The notes under the pieces: generated by a model
What the model was told of the DNA's origin: nothing
What the model saw: the letters and a program-made list of their open reading frames with translations, nothing else
Database searches by the model: none
Source of the DNA: Cacajao melanocephalus
Lineage: Eukaryota; Chordata; Mammalia; Primates; Pitheciidae
Assembly (NCBI GenBank): GCA_963573385.1
Contig: CAUYLG010033203.1
Span: 62,001-126,000, forward strand
Direction of reading: 5' to 3'
Length of the DNA: 64,000 nt
Shown here: one piece after another, positions 1-24,892 of the stretch
Position numbering within the stretch: position 1 is the stretch's first letter
Layout of the letters: every line of letters starts with the position of its first letter
Made by a program: the position numbers and the translations under genes

Positions 1-1
1 T

Positions 2-2186
<2,185 letters not shown>

Positions 2187-2231
2187 GCACGGCAACACAT
2201 TGAAATGAGTACTACTGGCTGGATTGGAAGA
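2187..2231 (+). CDS. DPP4: DPP4 exon 12 (residues 342-356)
   Basis: This is a small 45-bp phase-0 exon between tag at 2186 and gtaagt at 2232. It encodes A-R-Q-H-I-E-M-S-T-T-G-W-I-G-R. It completes the adenosine deaminase contact (A342, R343). Q344 and I346, known receptor-surface residues, are retained. Ile354 replaces the Val I recall in human. Skipping it would keep the frame. Confidence 0.95.
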
Positions 2232-4308
2232 GTAAGTGTTATGAGTTGTGGGGTTTTATGGATGAGTCAGCTACTCAGCTATTTGATATGTAGTTATTCA
2301 AAACTAGGGCTCTAAGTGATATGTTATTAATAGCAATATTAGCTAACCTATTTCTCTAAATATGTAAATGCTCCCTAAAGAGATATCTTCTTGTAGAGAA
2401 TATATAACACACGCAGTTGGAAAAAGTAAGAGGATAACTGAAAAATCAAAAGCAGAGATGACAAAACACAATGCACTCCTGACAAGTTGTGGCTCCCACC
2501 TAGTTAAAGGGCAACAATTGCTGAAAGTCAGCCAAGGTGTCCAATGTGCTCATTGACCTCACATTTGAAGTTATGTGCCTTAAAGGCAGAAAACACAGGT
2601 TCTGTGTCCAGCCGGCACAGATGCCTAAGGAGATGTGACTATAACCAGCAGAAAAACTCAGCAGCAACCACACAGTGCCTGCTATGCACCTCTCTTTGGA
2701 GAAAATCATACTTGCAGGCTCATGCTTTATTAGGCGTCTGGATGCAGAGCTTTATCCAAGAAAGTATGGTGACCCTCAGGGACTTGTCATGCTTCTCAGT
2801 CCCACTGAGTTATATACACATTGTGCAGAATTACCACCCAGATTGCTACAAGACCACGGAATGTAATGAGCTGATGAAGGAACTGCAGTCATCATGTCAC
2901 CTTGCATAGTAGATAAGGAATGAATCTCACTTAATTTTTATGATCACTTTCATTAAGCTCCCTTTAAGAGGGAAACAAAGTGACCCCCCAAAATGTAAAG
3001 ATTTTACATCTTGGGTCATAGAGGTGAGGTTCCCAGTCCAAGAAGACAACCCCTTCCAGCTGGGCTCGGAGCTCCGGCAGCATTCACACGTCCTTTTTCT
3101 TCAGGCATTGATTGGGCAGAGGGGAGAGGTTTGCCAACATGAAAAGTGGTTTCCTCCATGGCAAGAGACACGCTACACTTCCTCACGACTCTTTGAAAAA
3201 AATATGTTTTTTCCTCTCTGTATTTAACCAGACAGATGCCACTTTTCACACATTTCTACTAGGCACAACTCCATCCAGGGGAAACAGGGAAATGTATTAA
3301 AAAGATAAGGCTGTGAACACAGGTCTAGAGAGGGGAATGTGTTTCAAAGCTCTGTAATGAGAACACCAAGTGTACCGCACGCCTCAGCTTGCTCCATAAA
3401 TGAATTCGCTTTGAATCACTAAATAGAAGAGGGAAGCATTTTTCTTCCTTCCCAAAATGGGAGCTGATGAGAGAGGAAACATCGAGGGTGAAGTGAACCA
3501 ACAATTTTAAAAGACCATCTCCTACCTGCTCTCAAATGTAGCTAGGAAATCGAAATCGTAAAGCAACATATTCTTTTCAGGCTGGGATAGACTCCCTTCT
3601 ACTTAAATTGCATTATGTTCTGAGTACTATCTTTTATTGAACTGTAAAAAAATGGAAATTTTGTTCTATATTGCTATACAAATATTTTTTGTGAATTGTT
3701 GATCATATTTAACAAAATGAAAAGGCTTATAATAAAAATAATTATATGAATGTTTTATATGAAATATATAACAGACATTCCTTATGGCATATAGTCCAGA
3801 AATGGTTAAATACTAAATCTGACTTTCAAAAAGAAATATGTGTAAAAACAGGAAAGAAATATCCCATAATCACAAGCCACCCCAACCTGAAATAACAAAA
3901 AATACTATGTCTGTTTCAAGAGAGCACATTTGTGACACTGAGGAAATTTACCGCTTCAAACTGAAAGGTTAATGCTATTTTCCAGGTGCCTGCAGTCGGA
4001 AGTCATAGTTATCATCCATAGAGAAAAGATGTCTCCAAATCAGCAACAATTTCTATTTAGTATTTTCTACAAACCTCTTTATGTGCATTCTCTCATTTAC
4101 TGCTCACAAAAATTACCTATGAGTATGGTCTTTTGTTCATATTTTATAGAAAAAGAATTTTCTTTTTGAGAAACTCTACTTTCATTTGGCATACAAATGG
4201 AGCATGGATTTTTGAGCATAGGTATTGGGGAGGACTTTCTAAAATTAAAGTTGGTAGTGAGATGAGACTCTGTGCCTTAATGTTCTTTTGTTCTCTGTTA
4301 TTTTCTAG
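2232..4308 (+). other. DPP4 intron 12
   Basis: Mostly unique AT-rich sequence. A MIR-like core is at about 4075-4160 ('ctctcatttactgctcacaaaa...attttatagaa'). Nothing else is recognised. Confidence 0.6.
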
Positions 4309-4431
<123 letters not shown>

Positions 4432-4626
4432 TAATTTATTTCATGTTGACCTCCTTTTTTCTGAAACCAACTTGAAGTGGAAATCATTTGGTAAAGTGGA
4501 TCAATGTGTATAAAAAAATCAGACTAATTCAAACTCCTCAGTGGTATATTGTGTAATGTGGAATGGGGTGGGGAAACCCCACAAGAAAATCCAAGGTTAT
4601 TTGAATTCCCAATATAAATGATTTAA

Positions 4627-5698
<1,072 letters not shown>

Positions 5699-5752
5699 AT
5701 ACTACATTAGTAATGAATATAAAGGAATGCCAGGAGGAAGGAACCTTTATAA
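5699..5752 (+). CDS. DPP4: DPP4 exon 15 (residues 415-433)
   Basis: 54 bp between cag at 5698 and gtaaga at 5753. It completes codon 415 and encodes Y416-Y417-I-S-N-E-Y-K-G-M-P-G-G-R-N-L-Y432 plus two bases of K433. It is a propeller-blade segment identical to human as recalled. Confidence 0.95.
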
Positions 5753-6430
<678 letters not shown>

Positions 6431-6639
6431 TAGCTTGCTTTAGACTGAACACACACACACACATGCACAAACACACACCCTTGTGTATTACAGAAGCACT
6501 TCAGCCTTAAATACATACATAGTGGGGGGTGGTTTAAATGATTATTTTATGCACTCATCCCTTTCAATGAGAAAAATATATGTAGCTGGTGCATGTCACC
6601 CAAGATGCTCACTGCTCCATCTTCTGCTGTTGCTATTGC

Positions 6640-6770
6640 TATTATTTATCATAAATGAAGAAACCCGGGCAAGGAGTGGCCAAGTGACTTATGCAGGTGG
6701 TCACACAGTGAGTTACAGGCACATCAGGATTCAAAACAGGCCTCTGCCACCTCAGCCCTCCCTTTTAAAC
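6640..6770 (+). repeat. MIR SINE fragment
   Basis: The order of words is that of the MIR core: 'gaagaaacccgggcaaggagtggccaa', 'gtgacttatgc', 'ggtcacacagtgagtta', 'aggattcaaaacaggcctctg'. It is strongly decayed, so the ends are approximate. Confidence 0.7.
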
Positions 6771-6949
6771 AGTATGCCAGGTTACTTCTCAAAATGGGAG
6801 AAAGGATCTAGATATTCTGAAAAGAACTGTCCATAGCACAAATATATAAGTGTTTACAAACCAATTATCTGAGTCTTCCCTCACTAGTATATTTTATTAT
6901 TATGCTTTCCTTTATGGTTCTTTACTATGACTGTTTTTAGGAATTATTC

Positions 6950-7140
6950 CCTGGGCACGTGTTCTATTCTAAGAACTATGCTAAAAGCTTTATATTCATG
7001 ATCTTGTTTAATCTTTAAGAAAGCTCTATCAAGCAGATATTATTATCCTCATTTTATATGTGAGGAAATCAAAGTACAGCTATGTTGTCCTAAGTCATAC
7101 AGACAGTAAGCCAGGATTCATCCCCAGATCTGTATAGTAC
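6950..7140 (+). repeat. MIR SINE fragment
   Basis: A MIR-like order is visible: size-class words near 6960-7000, 'attattatcctcattttat', 'gtgaggaaatcaaa', 'catacagacagtaag', 'ccaggattca'. It lies in DPP4 intron 16 with approximate ends. Confidence 0.75.
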
Positions 7141-7830
7141 CTTCACTGTGGTTCTAATGCAGTATAAAAATTAATATTATCATCCAAATGCATAAAATTA
7201 AAGAGCTCACAAAATAGCTTTTCTATACATTACCTTCCACTCTGCAACTACCACAGTTGGGATAAATAGTGACGATATGGGCTTGTGAGAAAAACACTTT
7301 TGCATGCCAGAAAGAAATCGCTTATCCAAGTCAGGCACTGTGCAGATGTGCCGCCTGGCTCTGGGACTCCTTGGGAGTGGGGGCAGTGGGGGGAAACCCA
7401 CCCCTCCCTAGGGAGGCTGACTCCAAGGCTCTGCAGCCCACCTGGGCAGGGCCTGAAAAACCCTGTGGTTATCTTGAGATCACGGCATTAGAGTGGAGAA
7501 GAATAACAGCTCACATTCTCCCTTGCAGATGAGTATATTGGGCTGAGATGATATTGTGCCCAAGAACCCAGCAGGGCACAGTTTCATTTCCCACTTTATT
7601 CTACTGAGCCCTGTGCCTTTCCAGTAATACCTCTTACACTCAAATTTCAACTATTTTAAGGAAGGGGGAAGGGGAAACAGCTAACATTTATTAAACTTCT
7701 TATCCATTATAATGTTTATATGTTCTATCAAAGTTAAATGATAACAAATGATATTTTTGAAAAGTCATGTAGACTATCTTTTCTAAAAAAGTATTCATCT
7801 AAAACATTTTTCCCCTGATTATGTTAACAG

Positions 7831-7878
7831 GTCCTGGTCTGCCCCTCTATACTCTACACAGCAGCACGAATGATAAAG
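7831..7878 (+). CDS. DPP4: DPP4 exon 17 (residues 474-490)
   Basis: 48-bp exon between cag at 7830 and gtatgt at 7879. It encodes P475-G-L-P-L-Y-T-L-H-S-S-T-N-D-K489 plus the first base of codon 490. Thr486 replaces the Val I recall in human. It is the last propeller stretch before the hydrolase domain. Confidence 0.95.
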
Positions 7879-8088
7879 GTATGTTCTCATATTTTGCTCT
7901 TCATTTGTTTTTAAGAAAGTGTTAATAAGACCAACATGTACTTAGCATTGTGTGATTTTCTTTGGCTTTGTGTCTTGACAATGAGTAGACCACAAGCCTT
8001 ATAACCTGAAGTATGTGTAGTACGATCAGTGAGTTTCGTGTTTGCTCATTATTGTACTGCATAATCCACATTTTTCACATTGCAATGA

Positions 8089-13188
<5,100 letters not shown>

Positions 13189-13571
13189 TGAGTGACTAGG
13201 AGATGAAGTCAAAGGTCATCTGATTTTATGGCCCTTTAAAATTTCCACTTTAAAGATGTAAAGTGTAAATAATTTAAAGTGTTCTGGGGTGAATTGGTAA
13301 TCTTTACCCTTACGGTAGGTTTCAGTGAAGATGTTATGTGTAGATAAAAATATATTACATTATAGATTTATATTAAGTTTTAAAAAAAAGCATTTCCTAA
13401 ATTCCTCTCTGTATGTGACTCTAGAAATGGAGTTGGCATATGTCCTACCACCTTCTAAGAACAGAAAGTCAAAATTCATCAGACTCAGGGACAAACTGAG
13501 GGATAAATGTACCCTAGTAAACATCTGACTAAACAAGCCAAGCCCATTGCTTCACAGTCAAGGATAAAGAG

Positions 13572-13703
13572 AGGACTTCAGTGTACATTTACATCGTAGG
13601 CGGTGACAACTATGAAGTCCTGAGTAGCTCCTACAGGCTGGATGAGGGTGACTGCTATTTTGGGGAAATTGTGGAGCACAACCATCATCGGTCCCACTTA
13701 TAA
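13572..13703 (+). pseudogene. Short coding-like open frame of unknown origin
   Basis: A 43-codon open frame ending in TAA, without a start codon, sits in DPP4 intron 20. It is richer in GC than the flanks. It reads as a plausible folded-protein fragment: V-Y-I-Y-I-V-G-G-D-N-Y then S-S-S-Y-R-L-D-E-G-D-C-Y. The I-V-G-G element recalls a kelch-type strand, but that is too short to name a family. It may be a scrap of a processed pseudogene or chance. Confidence 0.25.
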
Positions 13704-13834
13704 GAGCTCTGTTAAGTATGAATCACATCTCATTCTTGTCCTCTTCACTTATGGGACTTGAAATAGATGTGATCTGGCTCAAGAGATGTTAACCATGAAT
13801 AATGGTTACTCATGAGATGCATGTAACATGAGAA

Positions 13835-13985
13835 GTGCTTTATCTGCAGGCATTGTCACTGAAGCCCTGAGAGGTGGGTGTTCTTACCCCATCTTTCAAG
13901 TAAAGAAAGGGAGATTATTAGGTTAGGTAACTTGCCAAGGTGAATCTGGATTTGAATCTAGTCTCATTCCAACTCTTAAATTTAA
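13835..13985 (+). repeat. MIR SINE fragment
   Basis: MIR word order: 'taccccatctttcaagtaaa', 'gttaggtaacttgccaaggt', 'gaatctggatttgaa'. It lies in intron 20. Confidence 0.7.
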
Positions 13986-14429
13986 TTACGTTCAACTGGT
14001 ATGTGGGAAATATAACTTTGAGTTTCTATAACCAACAGCCTGAGTGTCTGGGGAAGCATAATAGGGAGGGTGGTTTAAAATAATGTTATGAAATCACAGA
14101 CTAGGAAATGCAGAAGGATCCGTAAATGATTAAATAGATGGAGAGAGGAGAAGATGACAATTTATTAAGGATTCCTGAGTGAATGAAATTCTCTTTTACT
14201 AAATTAATGATTAGCTATTTTCCTTAACAATTAGAAAATGGAGATTTAGAATAAACAGGGTATACATTTGTTCAGGAGTGAGGCTTTGATATTTTAAAAA
14301 TAAACTCGTATCTATCCAGATCGCTTGTCTGTGAGAGAGGGCATAGTTTTCAGGGGCTTTCAAATCTGATCAACAAAAGCCCTAAAATTACAGAATTGTG
14401 TACCTACTATATACAACCCCAGTTAAATA

Positions 14430-14620
14430 AGTAATAAGAGATAGTGTGTTTATACAATAGAATACACTATTGCAGCAACTAAAAAGAACTAAGCATAACA
14501 ATATGGATGAATCTCACATACTGTTGAATGAAAGAAGCCAGAGACAAAAGTGTACATCCTACAAGATCCAATTTATATAAAGATAAAAACCAGGCAAAAG
14601 TTCAGGTGAAATTGTTATAG
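14430..14620 (+). mobile_element. Old L1 3'-end fragment (L1M-like)
   Basis: Carries degenerate late-ORF2/3' UTR words such as 'atatggatgaatctcacata', 'gaatgaaagaagccagagac' and 'tacaagatccaatttatat'. Sense orientation relative to DPP4. Ends are approximate. Confidence 0.65.
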
Positions 14621-15421
14621 AATCCAATAAAAGAAAAACATTTCCTTTCGTCCCTTTGCAAAGAGGCAAATGCCTTAGAGGCTTCTGATTTTATGCACAG
14701 GCCATGATTTCAAGGATACATTCACTTTGTAAGGGTTGATCAAGTTGTACAGGAATGATCTGGTACACGTTGCTATATGTCTGCCTCTTTCAACTTTAAA
14801 AAGTTGACAATGAAAAGATAATGAGTTGAAAACTATTTTAATTTTTTTCTAACATTGCTTAACTTAGGGCAACCTAGGACATACATCATTAAGTGAAAAC
14901 ACAAAAACTTTCAAAGTCAGGATAGGTTAATGCAAAGGTCCCCAACCACCCACAATGCTAAAAAGTTGAGTTCCATTTGCCAGGTAATTTTAAATAAAAA
15001 TATTTTCTATTGATGTCAGGCTAAGATTAAAAAATAAGTGCATAAAACATTTTTCTTATTTCTTTACCTGGATTCCAATTCTGAACACAGTTAAGTGGCA
15101 AAAAAGATTTCTTAATCCATGAAGGAAAAATGTATTTCTTTTGAGTGCATGGTGCTGAGCTGACTAATCAACACCCAGCGTAAGAAAGGATTTATTTGGA
15201 GAATGGTGTTTAAGTTCTCAGGTAGGGGGCCCAGAGTCATTCCTAAGCCCTGCTCAGAAGTTTTTCATGCCCTTATCTTTCTCCATTGCAGGGGCAGACT
15301 CTCTCAAACTGAAAAACATCTGGAGAGATTTAAATTCAATTATGTAAAGAAAAGTGCATCTGGGCTGCAAATTTTTATATGAAGCTGTGAAAAAAACTGC
15401 CAGGATTTGTTTTCTGTGAAT

Positions 15422-15424
<3 letters not shown>

Positions 15425-15463
<39 letters not shown>
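15425..15463 (+). repeat. (AC)n microsatellite
   Basis: About 19 uninterrupted AC units, roughly 216 bp upstream of exon 21. Likely polymorphic in length. Confidence 0.95.
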
Positions 15464-15465
<2 letters not shown>

Positions 15466-15679
15466 TTTTATGAACTCCAACAAAAGTAAACCTTGTTCAT
15501 CTGGATCTTAAGTTAAAATGATAGATATTTATCTCAGGTGTTTAGCTGACTACTGGCAGCAATTCTTAGTCTCTAATAGAATGAAGCAGAGAACAAATGG
15601 CAGGAGTTCACATTTGTGCCTTATCTTAGTTTTCTATACACAATGCAGTACTGATTGTGGACTTTTCCATGTGTTTTAG

Positions 15680-15734
15680 ACAATTTTCAAAAATGGGATT
15701 CGTGGATGACAAACGAATTGCAATTTGGGGCTGG
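15680..15734 (+). CDS. DPP4: DPP4 exon 21 (residues 611-629)
   Basis: 55 bp between tag at 15679 and gtgagt at 15735. It encodes Q612-F-S-K-M-G-F-V-D-D-K-R-I-A-I-W-G-W629. The serine-hydrolase motif G-W-S-Y-G is interrupted by the following intron exactly before Ser630, a known feature of the human gene. Asp621 replaces the Asn I recall in human. Confidence 0.97.
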
Positions 15735-16312
15735 GTGAGTAGCTGACTGATGAATCTGTATGCATTCTTTAGTGAATATCACTCAGAGCAGGTTAATTTA
15801 TCTTTTGTATATAAATATTTGGAGGTGAAAATCACATCTATCAAGTGTTAGGTCTCCAGGCAGTAACCCTGCAGAATCTCCACTGAACCAGGCTTACACC
15901 TTTGTTTATAACGATGAGGGAGGGAGGTAAAGTAGAAAGAACAAGAAGGAAGGAGTGAAAGAGGGAAAGAAGAGGGAAGGGAAAGGAGGAGGGAGACTTT
16001 TTCTTACGCATTAGTCAGTAAAGATTTCGTGTTATTGTTTTTAAATCTTCTGTAATTGGGACCATCAGTCACTAGGGTCAGCAAATTTTCCATACGTTTC
16101 CCCTTATACCTACGAAGAAAGAGATCAGGGCTCCAACAGTGTAGTCTTTAAAGATACTGTCCAATTAAGGCCAATTTAAACCTCCTATACCATGCTTTTT
16201 ATCTCTAAAGAGGCACAGTATATAAAGATGTGAGAAATGTGGAAACTGCGACTCGCTTACCATATGTCCTTATTCTTTTACCTCCATAAAAATAACTGTT
16301 TCCATTCCTTAG
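15735..16312 (+). other. DPP4 intron 21
   Basis: Contains a purine-only style tract at about 15911-15997 (A and G rich on +). Nothing else is recognised. The intron separates codons 629 and 630. Confidence 0.6.
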
Positions 16313-19266
<2,954 letters not shown>

Positions 19267-20739
19267 TGAAGTGTATCTATTCTAGAAAAAATATATTTTT
19301 ATTTCCAACAAAGTTCTTGTTAAAAAGAAATAACACAGGTGGTTTAGAGATACTCCAATAGCTTCCCCTACTATATTCTGCATAATTACAGTCTTTATCG
19401 TATGCTATATAGGTCACAATATGCATTCATTTAGAAATACAAAGCAACATCAGATAATTACTTTAATTATAAAAATTTCAGTTTAGAAACCTATTAGAAA
19501 TTCAACATATTCCTTTAGAGACCAGAAGACTCTCTAAACCTTTAGCTACATATTGAAATTACTTACAGTATTATCATAAGTAAGATGTATATATGAGACG
19601 ATAATTTTCTTACTCATAGCCAATTATGTACAGTTTTTTTCACACAAGTTTTGAGTAAAGCAGGTGAGAGGTAGGTACAGTTGGGCAGTACCCTTAAAAA
19701 GCCCTAAACCTAAATCACTGAATAGCATCCAACAGGCTGGTTGCCTGATGGGAGAACCAGTGGGCAGGTTGCTCTGCAGATGGGCTATAGCATTTAAAAT
19801 ATGGTGTGGGTGCAACTATCATTGACAGCCCCCATGTGCTAGTGTGGATGCCACGGCAAAGCCAGAGCATTGTCTTTGGTGCCACATTGATGCAGCTGGA
19901 AGTGCTAGCATAAGTACTAGGGACCCTTCTGGTACTTTGATCCTTCCAAAACTTTGCTGATTCGTTTGTCATGTTAGTTGGAAAAAATGTTTTAAAAACC
20001 CTGAAACTTACAGCAGACAAGGTAAATCATTTCTGATGTTTACATTTTCTAAAGAATGTTCACAATTTTTCCCAAGATGGTGAGTTAAAGAGGAAGAAAA
20101 ACAAGAAAAATTTAAGAACACAATTTCTTCTCATCTGTGGCATGACTTCATATTAATACATTGCTCTGACCAATATCTGTATGTTTTTGTAAGATGTCAT
20201 CACGATTATTATGAATGCTGAAGTCATCTGATCAAAACACAATAAACTTCTAGGTTTGCAAGATAAGTATAGATAATTTAGTTTTACCAGTTACTTCCAG
20301 CTTAATGAGTAAGGTGTGTGTGTGTGGGGGTGCAGGGAGCTGTGATGGCGATGTTTTTGTGTTAGTGCCTGTATGACTGTTTTCATGTCTGTTTATCAGT
20401 CAAGATAGAAAAGTAACAATCTGCAAAGTGAGATGCACAAATCGTCTACCTCTACAAAACAGTCCCATAATTAGATTGTCCCCATTTCTGCTAAGGGTGA
20501 TACTTAGGGCTCAATTCTTCCCATTCTTTCTCCTCCACCTCCCATAAGCTGCTTTAGAAACTCATTTCCTTTTTCATAACCACATTGCTATTGTCACATA
20601 ACCTATGTTCTTTTATAACAATAACCCAATTTGTCTCCTTGTCTTCTCACACTCCAGTCTATTGCGCAACAGAGCAGGGAGATTAACTCCCACCCACAAC
20701 ATGTTCATGGCTCCTTCTTGTGCACTCAACTAAGCCCAG

Positions 20740-20990
20740 TCCTCACTCTTCACCCAGGTGTTCAGCACCCTTCCTACAGGAGCCTACTTTGTCTGGAATG
20801 CTTGCTGTTCTCTGAATGTTTCTGTGGCTTTCCCTTTTGTGCCTTTGCCCTCAGCTTCTTCCACCTGGAATGTCATTTCCCCTCCAACTCTGCCCATTCA
20901 GGAACTTACACAGCCCTCTCAGTGGAGTCGCTTCCCCTTTTGAATCCCATATTTTCCTTGTATATCTCTGAATCTTCATTTTATTCCACC
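20740..20990 (+). repeat. L2 LINE 3'-end fragment
   Basis: The words 'gtctggaatgcttgctgttc', 'ttccacctggaatgtcattt' and 'tgcccattcaggaacttaca' follow the L2 3' end consensus. Ends are approximate. Confidence 0.65.
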
Positions 20991-22199
20991 TTGAACTGAT
21001 AGTTATCTTGTGCTAAATTTTCTCCTCTTCAGTACTGTTAGCTATTCAAGATGTACAAGCTATTCAATGTTGTATTCTTTGCCTTCTCTTTTAGGAAGTA
21101 TAAACCCCCAAACCTTTCCTGATTTAACTTAAAAGATTTTGAAGGGAAACCTAGTTATACAAGAATTTCTCCATCACTGCCTTCATTTTCCAGTTCAAAT
21201 TTTCTTGTTAACTACCCAACCAGAATACTTAAATTTGATTGTCAAAGAGCTTTCTCCGATATCCCAAAGTACTGAAAGTTCCTAAAACATCAGAGGTGTA
21301 ACTGCCTAGGATCCCAATCCGTCACTTGAACATGGTGGATGATGACTCCAAAGTGTTCACTTACAAAATTATATTCTGAAAAGTTGAGTCTGGAACAAGC
21401 CCAAAGCCTGACATCTAAGGAAGTTTGTGGCACCTACCCTACTTCCTCAAAGAACATCAGCCAATGGGGTATCTCCTCTTCGACCAGCCCTCCCTGTATA
21501 ATGAGATAGGATGATTTGTTTTAGTCTGCCATTTCAAGCTGCATAATTTTCCAGTCTTTCCTATAGGCTCCTCATTCCCACACAGATCCCCCTCTTCTCC
21601 AGCTCTACCCCCCACTGCTGTGGCCATTTCCATCTCCCCCCTTAGGTGTTCACTGCATGAGGTAGTCATGTAAATAGAAGTCACTTCCTCCTGCCAATGG
21701 CAACACACACACACTGGGTGCACAAAGTCACTCTTTCACTTCACTGCACAGATGGCACCCGAGGACTGTTTAATCCTTCCACGCCAGGAGTCGGGTTTTC
21801 TTGGCACAAAATTCATTGCTGGCAATGGACACATTAAAACTGCCAGTACCAGGGAGCTAAAGGTTCCCAATGTGTTACTAAGAGGAATTATTTGGGAGGG
21901 CGATAGTTAAGGTGGGCAGGATACAAGTGAGGCAAATGCACTAACTGAATTGTCTCCACTGTGGTAAGTTGCTTCCTCCGAAATGTGAAGAACTGAATCT
22001 GTGTGGAGAACTGAATCTAAGTGCCTATTTTTGGTGCACAGCAGGCTTTAGAATAAAGCTGCCCTCCTTTGTTTTTTAAATGAGCCTGTGCTTTTGTCTC
22101 TGGCAGGAATACATTCAAAGATTCTATTTTCCTCCAAGGCCCCAGCTGCCCCTCTGGACCCCATCTTTTACTTTTCTTTCCCAGGTTGTTTTTCTTTTC

Positions 22200-22202
<3 letters not shown>

Positions 22203-22236
<34 letters not shown>

Positions 22237-22260
22237 TCTCTCTCTCTCTCTCTCTCTCTT
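22203..22260 (+). repeat. (TC)n microsatellite with one interruption
   Basis: About 58 bp of TC units broken by a short 'acat' near 22233. The minus strand is pure purine, so the tract could form triplex DNA. Confidence 0.95.
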
Positions 22261-23629
22261 CTTCGCTCCCTCTCTCTTTCCCTCACATCGTTTTTTAAAA
22301 GACAAAGAAGACAATTCCTTAGAGATTTTACCACCCTGTGCATTTCAGTGGGTCGGAAGGAAATATTTTTAAAGTGGTTCATATTTAGTCTGGATCAGTG
22401 ACTCTTTTCAGTACACTGAGGATTAGGAATGCCCCAACTGTGTAGCAAGTAAGGCCTTGATCTTTGTCTATGTTTTCAGCTAAAGAACCACTGATACAGT
22501 GGCCAGAATTACACCCTCTGGAAGAAAATGCAGTTTTTAATGAAACTCAAATGAGAAAAGGATTTATTATTAGGTGATTGTTGACCTGGATTTGGAAGAA
22601 TTTAGAGAAATCCACATCACCAAGAGAAGCCCATCTTGCAAAATCAAAGTCCTACTCACCATTGAGGAAAGGGAATTAAAAGAGCCGTTTGCATACTTAA
22701 ATGGAACAGGCGGGGATGCCATGTGCAGTTGTTCAGTCTGTGCCCTGCCGAAAGCTAGACCACACTCCAGTTTCTAAGGCACACACCTACACGGCTGTGG
22801 CAAACCAGACAGAGCACCCTTTTCTATTCTAAGCTGCCATGTGGATTAGGGGACCCTGAGACTAAGGCCTAGACCCAGTGCAGTGACACAAGCAGTGACT
22901 CCATAAGACTCTTTCTTTTTGGAGATAATCATCCACGTACTGGCAAGAGGCCAGGGAGAAGCACTTTTAAAGGATATCCAGACCTCAAAGAGAAAAGGTG
23001 ATGTTCATTCCCCTAACATCTCAAGGAGCTGATTCCAGAAGCTCTAAATGGGCAACCAAAGTGGAGGGATGACAAACCTGGGCTAAAGGGTAGTATAGCT
23101 CTTTGGAAACATCTTTTCTGCAATGTGTCTCAGTCCACAGCAGACAAAAATGGTGACAGGTTTGAGCAAAGGAATCAGATCCAAAGAGGCAACCCTCACA
23201 ATGTCAATCAGCGGACAGCAGCTGTAGCCACATCTTGTGGAGTAGGTTCCTAACAGTGGGGAATGGGCTCTCATGTAGTCAATCAGATCTTTTAGTCAAA
23301 CTTGTAAAAAATGTTAACATGTGTTAGACTTTCATTCACCCATTCAAGGTGCCTCGTGTTTTAATCATTAAGAAGTTTTTTCCTTGTCAGTTATAAAAAA
23401 ACAATATTTTGGGAGAGAAATAAAAGAGAGTAAGTAATAAAAGAAGAATTTGAATGTGACAAAGTAGCCAGTATGTCTGAAAAATACTTGTGGTTTTCAA
23501 ATTGTAATGATGAAGCCCCAGGAATTCTATACCTTAGGAGCATGTAGGGAGGGGAAGGGGGGTGGCCTAGAAGTTAGGGTTTCCCCTTCTCCACTCCCTA
23601 GCCAGGAGGGGGCTCTAGTTTCACTTAAT

Positions 23630-23800
23630 TCATTCATGCTTTCATTCATTTATTAAGTGCTTCTATGGCCAGACATCATTCTAAGCTCTTTACATGGATT
23701 ATCAGCTTTAATCCTCCTCCAGATCGTCCTAAATAAGTACTGTGTTTCTATTTTACTGCCACAGAAACTGAGGCACAAAAATGTTGTGCAACATATTGAT
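23630..23800 (+). repeat. MIR SINE fragment
   Basis: MIR order: 'cattcatttattaagtgctt', 'cattctaagctctttacatg', 'cagaaactgaggcacaaa'. It lies in intron 23. Confidence 0.75.
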
Positions 23801-24892
23801 ATTGAGGGTTAGAAAAGGGAGAAAGGGCACTTATCTGAATCATTAGAGAAAGATTTCAGAAGATGGGGAGGTTGAGCATAATGCTCTCAATAGGTTACGT
23901 ACTGGGGGAGGCAGATCAGCACAGGAGGCAAATGAATAGCAGGAAGAGTGGTTTTCTGGAGATGTGTGAAGCAGGTCCAATGAACTGAGGGATAACAGAA
24001 GAAAGGCTATGAGAAGAGCAGGCCAAATGCTAGCCAATAAGGCAGGACATCAGCCTGGGGAGGGAATGGATTTATGAATACACACAGAGAGAAGTATCGG
24101 ATCAAGGGCAAGAGAAATAGGACCCAAGTCCTGAGCCTTGTTGCCAAGAGAAGAGGGCAGCCTGGAACACACAGAAGGGACTGATTTAACTTGTAGAGGA
24201 GATTTATTTTGCATTTTGCTCAAAATTTGATAGGCTTTTGGCAAGTGTATGAAACAGTCATAGATTTGGCAGTCTTCTGCTAGCAGATTTGAAATGTTCA
24301 ATCCTTAAGAACTGCTGCATCGTTAGGTTATGCAAAACAGGGTGCAATTTTGTAAATATGCCATCTTGTACTGATTTGACATTTGTTCTATTATCCCAGA
24401 ATATGCCAAAGGGAAAGAGACCTTCAGATTTAAGCCAAACCTTAACTTGTTTGTTGAGTGCTGATAAAATGTTGACTGCTGTGTGATCTTTAAAGAAGCC
24501 AGTGTTGCTTGGTGAGGCCTGAGGTAGAGCCCCCTGTCTGGGGTTGATGGGAGCTCTCTCCTTGGCATCCCATGGGTACAGTTGTTTGATAGGTGTAAAC
24601 AAGTAAAACATCTGATTTAACGAATTGAATTCATTCTTTTCTTAAACATTTTCTGTGGCCCCTGTTGTAGTATTAATGGTGCTTCCAAATGTGGCATCAT
24701 TTAATATTATTTATGCAGCTTTGGTTACAAGTAGGAGAATGCATAGAGCAAGCTGCTAAACCCAAGGTCGTATCTTACTGAAGTGCTGGGTGGTTGTCTG
24801 TTAGACCCGATGAATGTGTGTTCTTTCTATAAGATCCTATGAATGGGATGAGTTGTTTGGTTGTGATGTCAAGTGCCAGTAGAATGACAGTA

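Noticed and set aside
22017..22401. Several overlapping frames rich in Ser-Leu or Arg-Glu
   Set aside because: They are translations of the TC microsatellite on both strands.
23361..23371. HNF1-like core ttaatcattaa, with a similar core near 25637
   Set aside because: DPP4 is a known HNF1 target at its promoter, but such AT-rich cores are expected by chance in this composition.
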